Counted from the first letter of the stretch, positions 18,449 to 28,113 are shown. The stretch: DNA of 64,000 nt from Porphyridium purpureum (GCA_008690995.1 VRMN01000002.1:1922001-1986000); one strand, 5' to 3'. Translations and numbers: made by a program. The notes: generated from the letters alone by a model not told the origin.

Positions 18449-19240
18449 TTTTTCCGCGCCACACGTTACCTCCCCTCCAGCACCGAGCCTTCCCCCCACC
18501 TTCCCTCTCCCTCTCTCTCCCTCCCTCCTCACCTTCACCTTTCCCCCCACCTGCCCAACCTGTCTTCTCCCTCCCCAAATAAAACAGCGCCTAATAACAC
18601 ACAACAATCATCTTTCCCTTAGGACAAAAAAACTCGTTTCTCTCGCTGCAAAACAAAACTCCGAGTCGATTTATTATTCTACTGGGCTAAGCCCACGAGT
18701 CCGCTTGGAAGTACACGAGCCGAGACATGGAAGAAAAGGGGCAATACGAGGGTGTTCAGTTGGGTCAGTCCTGTTTTGACGCCGGTTAATCCCTATGCAT
18801 TCGGTTCGGCTTGACACTCTGGTTACTGTTCGTTCCACAAACAGACAAACGGTTCAACAAGGTCACAGCAAGTTGGTGGCGAGTGCATGCGCAAGTGGGT
18901 TCGTTCTCGTTCACCAACGCTGCGCGGCGTTCGAGCGTGATGGAGCTTGTGGCGGTGGGGCGCGTGTGTGCCGCCGCACAGCAGTGCCGCGCTCCGCAAT
19001 GACGCATGCTTGAAGAGCTGCTCCAGAACAGGTGAGCTGTGCTTGCGCGCACGCGCAACGCAGCCGCCACATCCGACTGCGGCTGATGCACGCACGCTCT
19101 GACATCGGGTCGCATCAACGGTTTACCGGTCCAGTCGCGCGCGCGCGCGAACCGGCTTTGCGCGGTGGCGACTCCTTAGGGTAAGCCGAGTTTGGAACCG
19201 GCAAAGATGGTATAGTGAAATAACGCCAAAAAAGCGTGAC
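18449..19240. other. Divergent intergenic region, CHMP2 / POP1
   Basis: 792 bp. The CHMP2 side (about 18470-18560) is CT-rich on the plus strand, so GA-rich in that gene's leader. The POP1 side has a run of alternating CG at 19134-19149 flanked by ACCGGT/AACCGG. Several small frames occur on both strands but none resembles a protein I know. I cannot exclude a small non-coding RNA. Confidence 0.45.
19134..19149. repeat. Alternating CG tract
   Basis: A run of about eight CG dinucleotides, about 100 bp upstream of the POP1 ATG, within an imperfect inverted repeat with ACCGGT-type arms. Such tracts can adopt Z-DNA; that is inference. Confidence 0.5.
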
Positions 19241-21847
19241 ATGAACATGGCCGTGAATCGGTTCATCCGGGCTAGTCGAGGTTTTCGTGCGCGGGCGTTC
19301 GTGTGCTTGTGGATGAGGCCCGAGGCAGGAGGGAGAGAGGCAGTGTGGATGGAAGGCAGATCGTTGGACGTCGAGGCGTTCGCGCGCGCGCGCCTGCGCG
19401 AGCTCGAGAATCTGAGAACTGCGTGTCATTCGCGGACAGGCGGGTCTGGACATGTGCGCTTGTTCCAGACGTTGCCGTGGCACCTGCGCCGGCGGACCAT
19501 GTCGCACTCGTCGCGCCGCATGCCGTGGCGGCTGCGAGCAAACGCAGCGTCCGAGCTGCGGCGGATGAAGCTGGACTCCGACAAACACGGCACGCGGCCG
19601 CAGGGCAAGTGGCGCTGCAGGAAGCACCGCAGAAGGGCCGCGTGGATGCTGGCCGCCAAGAACTCGCCCGCGCAGCGCAAGCGCTCCTGGCTTGAGACTC
19701 ACATCTGGCACGCCAAGCGCATGAAGATGGTCAGTCCGTTTGGTGGTGGGCTCAAACTTGCGTGGTGTCCGGTTGATCGCGGCGAGCGTTCGGCATACCG
19801 TGCCATGTCGCACGGTACAGTCATCCACGACGCATCGTACTTGGAGGTGATCGAGCTGCGCGCACGCCTTCCAGCTAACGCACGCTCAGCAGAACACATT
19901 CCGTCAGAGCACCACAAAAGCAGTCCACAGCAGGAGGCGTGGCACGCATTAACACGCGTGCTGGCCATGGTCATGAATGCACGCGACCTCGCCCGCATTC
20001 AGGCGAGTCCATCGGCCGAAGGAAAGCGTGTGGTGCGCGGCGCCGTGCTTTATCGTCTAAACTCGGCTTTGCGGCAAGTCGTAGCTCCAGTAGACATTCT
20101 GTATCATCCTATGGCGCAAAAAATGTGGATTTGGGTCCACCCCGCAGCATCGCTCGAACTTTTCATGCAATTGCGCGAGGCCATCAGAGCGCACCGAGAA
20201 CAGGTCGAGAAGCTCGAGTTGGCGTCCTCGTCAGTTCAGGCAGGTCCTACTCGTAAACAGCGTCGAGTTGCCAGTAACAGCAGCGTCCGCGTATCGGTTC
20301 AGAAGCTCGAGTCGAACTTTTTGAGATTCTCGCTGGTCGGCGCTGACGCCCACAGGACTTTGCACAAGGTCGTGCGGCCGTGCCGCGCAAGCTCGAATGG
20401 TGCATTGGCGGAAAACGGAAGGTTGTGGAAGCAGCTAGAACCGCTCCGTAGTGTTGCCACACTTCCAGCAGGCCTGGCCTTCCAATTATCCGTAGTCGAT
20501 CCTCGCGAGTTCTTTCCTCCCAAACGTGCACAGCCTAACAGTACGCGATCTGATCCAGATGCGGTGAATGCGCTGCTCGCACAGGTGCACGAGAAAGTTT
20601 GCGTCGTGGATAGCCATCAAGATACATCGCTTTGGAATCTAGCGGATGCTCAGGAAATGTCGAAGCGCGGAAGTTATGCGTTTTATCACACTTTGCGTGC
20701 ACAGGCTCAGGATGACAGTCAGAGCAAAACGTCAAACAGTGTCCAAGTGCTGCTGCTCGCGCGCGAAAGCATGTTGTCGAGAGGGTTCGGCAGTGGGTGG
20801 GACATCATTCTTCCCGCACAGTGGGCTATGCCATTTTGGCTTGCGTTTATCTACGCTGGCGCGCGCGCGGTCGGGTTGCGCGAAATGCGGCAGCTACACC
20901 GCGAGGGAGGAAAACCGTACTTTCCGGACGACTACCCAGACAGCCTCTCGGGTCGGGCAGAGCTATTCAAAAGCATTGAAGAGAGTCGAGCCAAGTACGC
21001 GAGACGTCCCCGCGGGAAGCGGATCAATTATGCTCGCTTGCGGACCGTCGCCCCCTTTGGCCCAGACTTTGACATACTGGTACAAAGTGAGAGCGAGCAG
21101 ACGAGAACCGAGGAATGCAAGTCAGCCTGTGCACCAGCCGCTTCTCTCTCGCCCTCCCCGGAAGCTCCGGCAGCGACTGACTCTATTTTCTCTGCATCGC
21201 GTGGATGGCCTTACTACATGAGTCGCGACCGAGCGACTGACCCAAAGATGCCAAACTCTGCGCAGTGCTTCGTGTGGCAGCATATTACTCCCCTGAGTCG
21301 TGGAGTGCCACGCAGCGGATGCATTGTGTATGCCGCGACTGCTCGCGACCTGGAGTCTTTCATTGCGAATGGCAACATGGCGCCAGCGCTTGAGGAGTCG
21401 AAGGGAAGAAGCATGTCTCGACGCGCTCGCGCCAAGTGTCAGAACGAGCTGAAAAAGGAAACAAAGCAGCTGAAGGCAAAGCCAACATCCGAAGACCAAG
21501 AAAAGGACGCAAGAGGCAATCTTCTGACGCCGAAGAAGGATACTAGTGTGCGCTTCTTGAAAGGATGCATGCTGATTGACGACGCCAGTGCTACAAGTGC
21601 GCCGACCCGCCAAGTGATTGGTTTCATCACGAGCGGCGACTATAGCTTCGTGCGCGGACACGGCTTTGGATGTGGCTTTGTGCTTTCGTCCTCCTTGGAA
21701 CAGCAAGCGGCCCTCCAGGCCACCACGCTCCAAGCGGTGAAGCGTCTGGATCGCCGAGCAAGCTCAGGCGCAGTTCTGGTCTTGATCCGGAATGTGAGCT
21801 CGCGGTATTATCGTCTTGCCTGGTGCCAGCGCGCCCGCGCTTGCTGA
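19241..21847 (+). CDS. POP1: RNase P/MRP protein subunit POP1
   Basis: Largest protein subunit of nuclear RNase P and RNase MRP, needed for tRNA 5' maturation and rRNA processing. The 868-residue protein carries the POP1 N-terminal signatures (MEGRSLDVEAFARARLREL, then LPWHLRRRTMSHSSRRMPWRLR and ETHIWHAKRMKM). It also has the POPLD-type segment PFWLAFIYAGARAVGLREM with GGKPYFPDDYPDS. It is rich in Arg/Lys as expected for an RNA-binding scaffold. Yeast POP1 is about 875 residues, so the length matches. The start is the first ATG (19241); Met37 just before the conserved block is an alternative. The C-terminus ends with the conserved YYRLAWCQRAR pattern. Confidence 0.9.
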   Translation: MNMAVNRFIRASRGFRARAFVCLWMRPEAGGREAVWMEGRSLDVEAFARARLRELENLRTACHSRTGGSGHVRLFQTLPWHLRRRTMSHSSRRMPWRLRANAASELRRMKLDSDKHGTRPQGKWRCRKHRRRAAWMLAAKNSPAQRKRSWLETHIWHAKRMKMVSPFGGGLKLAWCPVDRGERSAYRAMSHGTVIHDASYLEVIELRARLPANARSAEHIPSEHHKSSPQQEAWHALTRVLAMVMNARDLARIQASPSAEGKRVVRGAVLYRLNSALRQVVAPVDILYHPMAQKMWIWVHPAASLELFMQLREAIRAHREQVEKLELASSSVQAGPTRKQRRVASNSSVRVSVQKLESNFLRFSLVGADAHRTLHKVVRPCRASSNGALAENGRLWKQLEPLRSVATLPAGLAFQLSVVDPREFFPPKRAQPNSTRSDPDAVNALLAQVHEKVCVVDSHQDTSLWNLADAQEMSKRGSYAFYHTLRAQAQDDSQSKTSNSVQVLLLARESMLSRGFGSGWDIILPAQWAMPFWLAFIYAGARAVGLREMRQLHREGGKPYFPDDYPDSLSGRAELFKSIEESRAKYARRPRGKRINYARLRTVAPFGPDFDILVQSESEQTRTEECKSACAPAASLSPSPEAPAATDSIFSASRGWPYYMSRDRATDPKMPNSAQCFVWQHITPLSRGVPRSGCIVYAATARDLESFIANGNMAPALEESKGRSMSRRARAKCQNELKKETKQLKAKPTSEDQEKDARGNLLTPKKDTSVRFLKGCMLIDDASATSAPTRQVIGFITSGDYSFVRGHGFGCGFVLSSSLEQQAALQATTLQAVKRLDRRASSGAVLVLIRNVSSRYYRLAWCQRARAC

Positions 21848-22063
21848 AGTTAGGCAGCGAGATCGCGGGCGAGGGTTCAGTGATTATCTTGCCTCGCTGA
21901 GTGGCGCTTTGCGTACAAGTAAAGATAAAGCGGACGAGGTCGGATGAACTACGTCGTTCGCTCGATCAAGTTATCACCAAGAATCATTCGCCATCATTAT
22001 CTCCCTAATGTTTTGAGTGTCTATCGTAAAGTTTTCGTTTTCGTCAAGTGAGCGGATCGGATC

Positions 22064-23158
22064 ATGGCTCACATGGCGTGGATACGCGTGCCCGCGCCGA
22101 CACCTGTCGTGACAGCCTCATCGGCGTCCTGGCAACGGGCACGGAGGCCGCCCCTATGTTCTGCGTCTCCGCTGTCCAAGCGTGCAATAGATGAACCGGT
22201 TCCGACGCTCGGCCCGGTCGCTGCAGCAGTCAACCGAGTGCTGCAGCTCAAGCCGCTGCTTCAGCGGGCACAAAGCTCTGCCACTGAGATGATGCGCACG
22301 CGCGGAAGCTCGATTGGGGCAGACTGGGCAGAGCACAAGGCATACGTCGAGCGCTTGGCACCGGAGCAGCATCTGGAGCGCCTCGTTCAGTCGGACACAT
22401 TAAGGCGACTCCCGCAGTACTACAACGTATCATTCCACGCGTACCAGGCCGGGAATCGGTGCTGGTCTGCAGCAATGGACGCAGACGTGGCGACGCTCAC
22501 AGTTCACTCGACTCTCTTTGATGAAGAGAACCCGAGCTTGCTCGGGGACGAGCAGATGCGGTTCAACTTCTGCAGTACCATATGCATGTACCTCGAAGAT
22601 GAAGTTGACGACGCGCGCTGCGTCGTCGATGTTGGTGCGTCAACGGGTCTTTCGACACGCCACTTGTTGCGCACGTTTTCCAACGCCGATATTGTTGCGC
22701 TCGACCTCTCAGAGCACATGCTTGCAGTGGCCTCAGCGCTGCTCGAGCATGATGGGCTGACAGAGCGCGTAAGCTTTGTGCATGCGGCCGCTGAGGACAT
22801 GCCGCGTGTTGTGCAGAGGCGTGACGTAGATGCCGTGGTCATGTCTCTAGTGGCACATGAGTTACCGCGTGGCGCGCTCGGCCAAATTTTGGAAGCAGCG
22901 TTTGAGCTTATGGAGGAAGATGCATTGCTCGCCATCTTGGAGATTGATCCAGATGCCCCTGCAGCGGGTCGCTTGCTCAGCAATCCGTTTTTCCGTGGCC
23001 TGTTCCGCAGCACGGAGCCGTATCTTGACGACTACCTTACTCTTGACTTGCCACGTGCCATATCGGAGGCCGGCTTTACCTTTGTCGCCAAGCACGGCGT
23101 GTCGCCTCGCCATGCGGCGTTCATTGCGTACAAGCCTAGGGCTTCTGATCACACATGA
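22064..23158 (+). CDS. SAM-dependent methyltransferase, probably organellar
   Basis: Class I methyltransferase of 364 residues. Motif I is VVDVGASTGLST near residues 189-200. The acidic residue after beta-2 is in DIVALDLSEHML, and a post-motif region follows (DVDAVVMSLVAHELPRG). The upstream block YYNVSFHAYQAGNRCWSAAMDA resembles plant and cyanobacterial proteins of unassigned substrate. The first 45 residues are rich in Ala, Ser, Pro and Arg with almost no acidic residues, consistent with a plastid or mitochondrial presequence. Starts at the first ATG; a second in-frame ATG lies three codons on. Located 216 bp downstream of POP1 in the same direction. Substrate not assignable. Confidence 0.82.
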   Translation: MAHMAWIRVPAPTPVVTASSASWQRARRPPLCSASPLSKRAIDEPVPTLGPVAAAVNRVLQLKPLLQRAQSSATEMMRTRGSSIGADWAEHKAYVERLAPEQHLERLVQSDTLRRLPQYYNVSFHAYQAGNRCWSAAMDADVATLTVHSTLFDEENPSLLGDEQMRFNFCSTICMYLEDEVDDARCVVDVGASTGLSTRHLLRTFSNADIVALDLSEHMLAVASALLEHDGLTERVSFVHAAAEDMPRVVQRRDVDAVVMSLVAHELPRGALGQILEAAFELMEEDALLAILEIDPDAPAAGRLLSNPFFRGLFRSTEPYLDDYLTLDLPRAISEAGFTFVAKHGVSPRHAAFIAYKPRASDHT

Positions 23159-23248
23159 AGACCTAGCTGATTCTTTGTGGTGAAGAATAGAAGAATGCAT
23201 GGACTGGAGCAACGTTGCCTTTCGTTTTTATAAGAGATTTCCTATCGA

Positions 23249-24619
23249 CTATGCCGTCTGCCAAGCAGCGGCCGGCCCGCTTCTGGCCGCCGCCGTAGAT
23301 GCAGCCTTTTCTTCCGCATCACCGCTCTGCCTCAAGTTCTTCGACCTTGGATGTTTCCTCTCCAAAGGCTTTTCCAGTGGCTGGACTCGACCCACCACGT
23401 CCGAGTCCCACGAAGAGCGCTGAAGCAGTCTCATGTCCAACAGGACTCCAGGCCCCATGTCAGTCGAAACAGTGATTTTCATGATATACTTTCCCTTGAG
23501 CGCGGTCGGCTTGACGCTAATCAGCGCATCGTACGCCGCCTGTATGTTTTCTGCCAGAGCACGGTCGTCAAAACTGATCTTGCCTACCACAAAGTTCAAG
23601 TTGCCCTTCTTATCATTCCGCAACTGCTGTGAGCCTCGGGTGGCCTCCTTGACCGCCTCTGGAATATCATTCGTTACAGAACCAAGTTTGACAGTCGGCA
23701 TGAGTTGGCGCGGTCCCAAGATGCGCCCGACCTCAGCAAGCCTGCGAAAGAAGCTCGGCGTACTCAATGCGAAATCAAAATCAATGTTCCCATCCTTGAC
23801 CTCCTGGATCAGTGACGAGCCGCCGACCTTGTGAGCACCAGCCTCGAGCGCGCTCTGCTTCAACAGTTCATCGCCATCGTCACAGAAAACCGCCACCTTG
23901 ATGGAACGCCCGATGCCATGCGGCAGTCTCGCGAGAATACGCACGTTGTGACTCGAATTGCGCGGATCAATGCCGAGTTTGAGCGCGAGCCTCACACTCT
24001 CATTCATCTTGGACCACTTGGACTTCTTCATAATGTATATTGCGTCCAGTAAGCCGTATGATTTTTTGGAATCAAACTCAAACTTCTTCCTTTTCCACTT
24101 TGCAGTCACGCCCAGGACCTGCTTCCACGATTGACCTTGTCGATGGTGGTTACCCCGTGAGCCCGGCTTTACGCGAGACTTTGCCACGCCGGACTTGTCA
24201 AGAGTGCGAATCCCCGTCACACTTTGCGCAATCGCGAGCGCCTCATCGTATGTGGGCTGCTCGGGCGATCCTGCGGCCCTAGGCGCCACAACTGCCGCCA
24301 CATCCTGCGATGGCTGTTGCTGCGGCAAAGCCTCCCTTTTATCGCCAGCTTGCTCCTCTGCGTACTGCTGCTGCTGCTGCGCCGTTTGCGAGGACACTTC
24401 TGCAGCGTCAGCAGCTGCTCTTGCCTCTTCTCTCGCGGCCAACCGCGCTGCCGCGCCCGCCGTCTCGCGCTCCGCCTTCTCGAGCGCGGCCATCATATCG
24501 TCCCCTCCGGCGGTGCACAACCGCCGCGCGGCGTGTCTCTGCATGGCCGCGCATGCTCGCCATTGCTCGCCACGAAGCACCACGTCTCGCATCCATCTCC
24601 ACCGCACGCTCAGCGCCAT
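23249..24619 (-). CDS. Mitochondrial ribosomal protein uL1
   Basis: Large-subunit ribosomal protein L1, which forms the L1 stalk and controls release of deacylated tRNA. The C-terminal about 240 residues are L1-type: ALKLGIDPRNSSHNVRILARLPHG, KVAVFCDDGDE, LGPRQLMPTVKLGSV, and GKISFDDRALAENIQAAYDAL. The protein is 456 residues, much longer than bacterial L1 (about 230). It has an N-terminal presequence (RWRWMRDVVLRG, RHAARRLCTAGG) and an Ala/Gln-rich spacer, typical of mitochondrial forms. A plastid location is less likely because red algal plastids usually encode their own L1. The start is the ATG at 24617-24619; upstream only a TTG. Shares a divergent promoter with the zinc transporter. Confidence 0.87.
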   Translation of the reverse strand: MALSVRWRWMRDVVLRGEQWRACAAMQRHAARRLCTAGGDDMMAALEKAERETAGAAARLAAREEARAAADAAEVSSQTAQQQQQYAEEQAGDKREALPQQQPSQDVAAVVAPRAAGSPEQPTYDEALAIAQSVTGIRTLDKSGVAKSRVKPGSRGNHHRQGQSWKQVLGVTAKWKRKKFEFDSKKSYGLLDAIYIMKKSKWSKMNESVRLALKLGIDPRNSSHNVRILARLPHGIGRSIKVAVFCDDGDELLKQSALEAGAHKVGGSSLIQEVKDGNIDFDFALSTPSFFRRLAEVGRILGPRQLMPTVKLGSVTNDIPEAVKEATRGSQQLRNDKKGNLNFVVGKISFDDRALAENIQAAYDALISVKPTALKGKYIMKITVSTDMGPGVLLDMRLLQRSSWDSDVVGRVQPLEKPLERKHPRSKNLRQSGDAEEKAASTAAARSGPAAAWQTA

Positions 24620-24902
24620 TGTGTCGCGGTTCGTCTTCTCCCCACACTGCCCCACACATGTCCCATCACACTCCCCCGCACATCGCACTGCCACTCTTCT
24701 AGCTGCGTTTCGGTTCAACCGGTTTCCTCGCCGTTTTCGGATTCGGCTTATCGGGTTATCGGCGTATTGGCTCGTCGGTCATGACAAGCTGATAAGCTGA
24801 TAGGCTGATAGGCTGATTGGCTGACAAGCTAAGCTGATAAGCTGATAAACCGAATGGACAGCGGCTCACGGCAGGCGGCGAGTGGCGGGGCGGGAGAGAG
24901 AA
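24620..24902. promoter_or_regulatory. Divergent promoter, uL1m / zinc transporter, with octamer array
   Basis: 283 bp region containing the GATAAGCT array (24783-24851). A GGTTCAACCGGTT sequence lies near 24713, and CTTATCGGGTTATCGG lies on the uL1m side, roughly complementary to the array unit. No reading frame of interest. Confidence 0.4.
24783..24851. repeat. Tandem 8-bp repeat, unit GATAAGCT
   Basis: Eight or nine degenerate copies of an octamer (GATAAGCT, GATAGGCT, GATTGGCT, GACAAGCT), broken once by a 5-bp partial unit at 24831-24835. It ends 52 bp before the first ATG of the zinc transporter and overlaps its probable leader. The unit includes a GATAA core. Confidence 0.85.
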
Positions 24903-26216
24903 ATGGAACGAGACGACGAGCGGGAGCGGTCGAGTCAGGGTGTGAGACGGTGTGTCAGTGTATGTTTGTTGCCAAGCGGGCGAGGAAGTGAAATGGCAGC
25001 AGAGTCATCGCCACTGCTGGAGGGTCATGGAGCAGCGCGCGGGCTTCGCAACAAGGTGCCGAGGAAGAGGAGCGAAGGGTATGAAGGCGGCTGGTCGCCG
25101 GAGCAGCGTAAGCTGATTTCTGCGTCTGTGCTGTGCCTGCTCTTCATGCTCGTCGAGCTTGTTGGCGGGTACTTCGCGCACTCCCTCGCAATTATGTCCG
25201 ACGCCGCTCATCTTATGTCTGACCTCGCGGGTTTCTTGTTGTCGCTCGTGGCCGTGTCCATTGGACGGCTGCCTGGTGACGCAAACATGAGCTACGGCTA
25301 CGCTCGCGCAGAGATTATCGGCGCGCTCGTCAGTGTGATGTTTATCTGGTCGCTGACAGCTGTGCTTCTGTTCTTCGGAATATATCGCATGTTTCATCCC
25401 AGTGATGTCGACGGCAGGCTCATGCTGGTGCTTGGCTTGATCGGGTTGGCGGTGAATTTGACACTCGGATTTGTGCTCGGCCACAGCCATGGCCATCACG
25501 GCCACAGCCATGCTCACGGTCACGATCATTCTCACGGACATGAACATGCGCATGAGCACAATCATAGTCACGCAGATGGTCATGAACACACCCACGGTTC
25601 CGAGCATGAGCTCGTGGATCCGGAGCGAGGCGAATGTGAGACGCGTCAACAGGGCGAGCACAAGCACGCCGCGGAGTCGCAGAGCGTCAATGTACAAGCA
25701 GCGTACTTGCATGTGCTGGGCGACCTGCTGCAAAACGTCGGCGTGGTTCTTGCGGCCGTTGTGATCTGGGTGAAGCCTGAATGGAGCATTGCGGATCCAT
25801 TATGCACCGTTCTTTTCTCGGTGATTGTGCTCGGAACAACATGGGGTCTTGTGCGTGACACGCTCAATGTGCTTATGGAGGGTACGCCACCGGGTCTGGA
25901 TCTCGTGGAAGTGCAAGAAGCATTGCTGGCGGTGCCGGGTGTCCTAGACGTACAGGACCTGCACATTTGGAGCCTCACCGTAGGACAGCCAGCGCTAAGC
26001 GTGCACATCTCGTGCGACGAAAAGGTCGAGCATGAGCTGCTGAAACGTTTGGAGAAAACTCTTTTTGACCGCTTTGGTATGACGCATAGCACGATCCAAA
26101 TCAATTGCATGGACAGCGAATGCTGTGAAGAGGATGCGCTGCGCAGCTTGCGGTGCATGAGTTTGTCACGACGAGATCTCTCGGCACTGCTGAAAGACGA
26201 CGTGACGGACGCGTAG
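24903..26216 (+). CDS. Zinc transporter, cation diffusion facilitator (SLC30/ZnT-like)
   Basis: Proton-coupled zinc exporter of the CDF family, moving Zn2+ out of the cytosol or into vesicles. 437 residues. TM1 begins at ISASVLCLLFMLVELVGGYFAHS. The zinc site residues sit in SDAAHLMSDLAG (HxxxD) in TM2 and in LHVLGDLLQN (HxxxD) in TM5. The loop between TM4 and TM5 is a long His-rich metal sensor (HSHGHHGHSHAHGHDHSHG and beyond). A C-terminal cytosolic domain follows (DVQDLHIWSL). This set is typical of ZnT2/3/8 and plant MTP1. The N-terminus has a dileucine-type SSPLLE signal suggesting vacuolar or endosomal sorting. First ATG used; an ATG at 24993 giving 407 residues is equally plausible. 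Confidence 0.92.
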   Translation: MERDDERERSSQGVRRCVSVCLLPSGRGSEMAAESSPLLEGHGAARGLRNKVPRKRSEGYEGGWSPEQRKLISASVLCLLFMLVELVGGYFAHSLAIMSDAAHLMSDLAGFLLSLVAVSIGRLPGDANMSYGYARAEIIGALVSVMFIWSLTAVLLFFGIYRMFHPSDVDGRLMLVLGLIGLAVNLTLGFVLGHSHGHHGHSHAHGHDHSHGHEHAHEHNHSHADGHEHTHGSEHELVDPERGECETRQQGEHKHAAESQSVNVQAAYLHVLGDLLQNVGVVLAAVVIWVKPEWSIADPLCTVLFSVIVLGTTWGLVRDTLNVLMEGTPPGLDLVEVQEALLAVPGVLDVQDLHIWSLTVGQPALSVHISCDEKVEHELLKRLEKTLFDRFGMTHSTIQINCMDSECCEEDALRSLRCMSLSRRDLSALLKDDVTDA

Positions 26217-26329
26217 CGCAACAGTTGCACGAGCCCAAGCCGTGACTATACTTATACTCTGGGTCAGGAACGGTCTTGACTCGAGCGGGCGTGGTTCCGT
26301 TTCATCGCACGCGTAAAGCTCTATCATGC

Positions 26330-26335
26330 AATAAA
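26330..26335 (+). terminator. AATAAA poly(A) signal, zinc transporter
   Basis: AATAAA 114 nt past the stop codon of the zinc transporter gene. Confidence 0.45.
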
Positions 26336-26363
26336 TGATGGACGCCGACGCCCCCGCGCGTCG

Positions 26364-26369
26364 TTTATT
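26364..26369 (-). terminator. AATAAA poly(A) signal, inositol dehydrogenase homologue
   Basis: AATAAA on the minus strand, about 160 nt past the stop codon of the minus-strand dehydrogenase gene. Confidence 0.4.
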
Positions 26370-26527
26370 TCAATAACAATGAGTGTGGAGATCATGGAGA
26401 TGAAGGAAGAAGAAGGATGCTTCCCCTACCCAAAGGCGCACTCCACCCAAGAAAACTAAAGCACAACACACCAAGCTGGTCTGACTCGCTTCTCAAAATG
26501 AGGACCGTCAAACAAGTACCGTGTCGT

Positions 26528-27784
26528 CTACATCTGTCCATTCCAGCCCTTAATGGCCGCAGGCATTGGGACATCGACTTCACTGAGCTTCACTGGACGG
26601 CCTTCCTGGTAGCTCTTCTTTGCCGCAAGAGCAATGACCACCGGTGCGCGACCATCAATACCCGTGCAGGGAATGGGCGCATCGTACAGGCAGACGTTGA
26701 TGAAATCGTTCATTTCCGTGACGAACGATTCAGTGTATCTGTCCATGAAAAAGTGCAGCGGCAAGTCACGTTCAATCTTCTTGCCAGTCGAGATGACGGC
26801 CGAGTTTGCGTAATTGTTGTTAATTTCGCACGAACCACCCGAGCCAAACACTTCGCAGCGCTGATCATATCCAAACACCGCCTGTCTGCTATTGTCGATC
26901 GTGCCAATCACTCCGTTGGCAAACTTGAGCGTGACAAGCGAGGTATCAATGTCGCCGTACTGGGCAAAGTCTGGGTTGATGTTGCACGCACCCAGCGCAT
27001 ACACCTCTTCCACCTCCGAGCCGATCAGGAAGCGCGCCATGTCAAAATCGTGGATCGAGCAGTCCAGCCAAATCCCGCCAGAATTCTTGACGTACTCAAT
27101 TGGTGGCGGACTTGGGTCGCGAGACGTGATGTGAATCATGTGCGGCGTGCCGATCTCGCCATTGTCAACGGCCTGCTTGATACGCCGATAGTTCTGGTCA
27201 AAGCGGCGATTGAAACCCACCTGTAACTTGACGCCGGCCTCCTTGACAGCTACGAGAGCCTTGTCCACGACTTCCAGATTCGTGTCAATTGGTTTTTCGC
27301 AGAAAATGTGCTTACCGTACTTGGCTGCCTCGATGATCTGTTCCGTGTGCTGATTGCTTGCGGAGCAAATGCACACCGCGTCGACCTCTGGATTCTCCAA
27401 GAGGTCATGGTATTCATAGTAAGGCTGACAGCCGTGCTCCAGACTGCAGCGGTCGGCAAGCTGCTTGGTACCCGAGGCGACGCCAACCAGTTTGGCACCC
27501 TTAGTCCTGAACGTAATCGTATCAGCGTGCACCTGGCCAATTCTTCCGGCGCCAATGATGCCAATGTTCAGCACCTTTTTCGCGTCCTTGTTTGTCACAT
27601 TCGCGAGCGTCTCAGTGTTTGCGACGTTCATACGGACGGTGCCGGCGGCCGCAGCGCGTGAGCGCCGTGCCGCGCACCCAAGGGCGCGCGGGGCGCCAAA
27701 CGATGTGCGCCACTGTGACGCATTTCCTCCCTTCAGCGACGGCGCCGACGCGCCCGACGCACTTGCCACGAATGCGCTCACCAT
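26528..27784 (-). CDS. Plastid-type inositol 2-dehydrogenase homologue (Gfo/Idh/MocA)
   Basis: NAD(P)-dependent sugar or polyol dehydrogenase, 418 residues. The Rossmann motif is GAGRIG (78-83), the family EKP motif contains Lys164, and the catalytic pair Asp241/His245 (DCSIH) is spaced exactly as in Bacillus IolG. The whole domain resembles myo-inositol 2-dehydrogenase (FNRRFDQNYRRIK, SRDPSPPPIEY). The first about 60 residues form a presequence rich in Ala, Ser and Arg that begins MVSAFVASASG, with the early Phe typical of red-lineage plastid targeting. That would be an uncommon place for inositol oxidation, so the true substrate may be another cyclic polyol or sugar. A paralogue without a presequence lies at 58235-59371. 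Confidence 0.88.
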   Translation of the reverse strand: MVSAFVASASGASAPSLKGGNASQWRTSFGAPRALGCAARRSRAAAAGTVRMNVANTETLANVTNKDAKKVLNIGIIGAGRIGQVHADTITFRTKGAKLVGVASGTKQLADRCSLEHGCQPYYEYHDLLENPEVDAVCICSASNQHTEQIIEAAKYGKHIFCEKPIDTNLEVVDKALVAVKEAGVKLQVGFNRRFDQNYRRIKQAVDNGEIGTPHMIHITSRDPSPPPIEYVKNSGGIWLDCSIHDFDMARFLIGSEVEEVYALGACNINPDFAQYGDIDTSLVTLKFANGVIGTIDNSRQAVFGYDQRCEVFGSGGSCEINNNYANSAVISTGKKIERDLPLHFFMDRYTESFVTEMNDFINVCLYDAPIPCTGIDGRAPVVIALAAKKSYQEGRPVKLSEVDVPMPAAIKGWNGQM

Positions 27785-28113
27785 TCTCGCCCCTCAAGTC
27801 TGTCCACAGCTCTCCGCAAAAGGCGACACGCCTATTCCAGCACAACCCGCAATCAGCAACCAAGCACAAGCTACCAGCCGCCGGACACCACGATCACGCG
27901 CCCAGTTCTCCGGTTGAACAAGCCCCCTTCCCGCTTGCTTGCCTTGCTGTTCCTGATTCCCTTCTGCCCTCGATCTGCACACCAACCACATCAACCCCCT
28001 TCGAAAGTTTCTAAGTAAATGGTTCGTTTTACTATGAAAAACGTTGGGGGGGAGATTCGTCTTGTGGTTATGAGGTGTGGTGAGGTTGGAGCAGATATAA
28101 ACGGGTCCAAGGT
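27785..28113. other. Intergenic upstream of the inositol dehydrogenase homologue
   Basis: 329 bp, also containing the 3' end region of PEX22 (same strand). No motif of note and no GTACAGT copy seen. Confidence 0.4.

Larger units (their letters stand above)
26217..26527. other. Convergent 3' region, zinc transporter / inositol dehydrogenase
   Basis: 311 bp between two converging genes. Poly(A) signals AATAAA occur on both strands about 30 bp apart (26330-26335 plus, 26364-26369 minus). Nothing else recognised. Confidence 0.5.

Noticed and set aside
19026-19036. AACAGGTGAGC as a 5' splice site in the POP1 leader
   Set aside because: Good donor match, but I found no convincing branch point and acceptor before the POP1 ATG.
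24783-24851. Octamer array considered as a CRISPR array
   Set aside because: Units are 8 bp and contiguous with no spacers, in a eukaryotic promoter.
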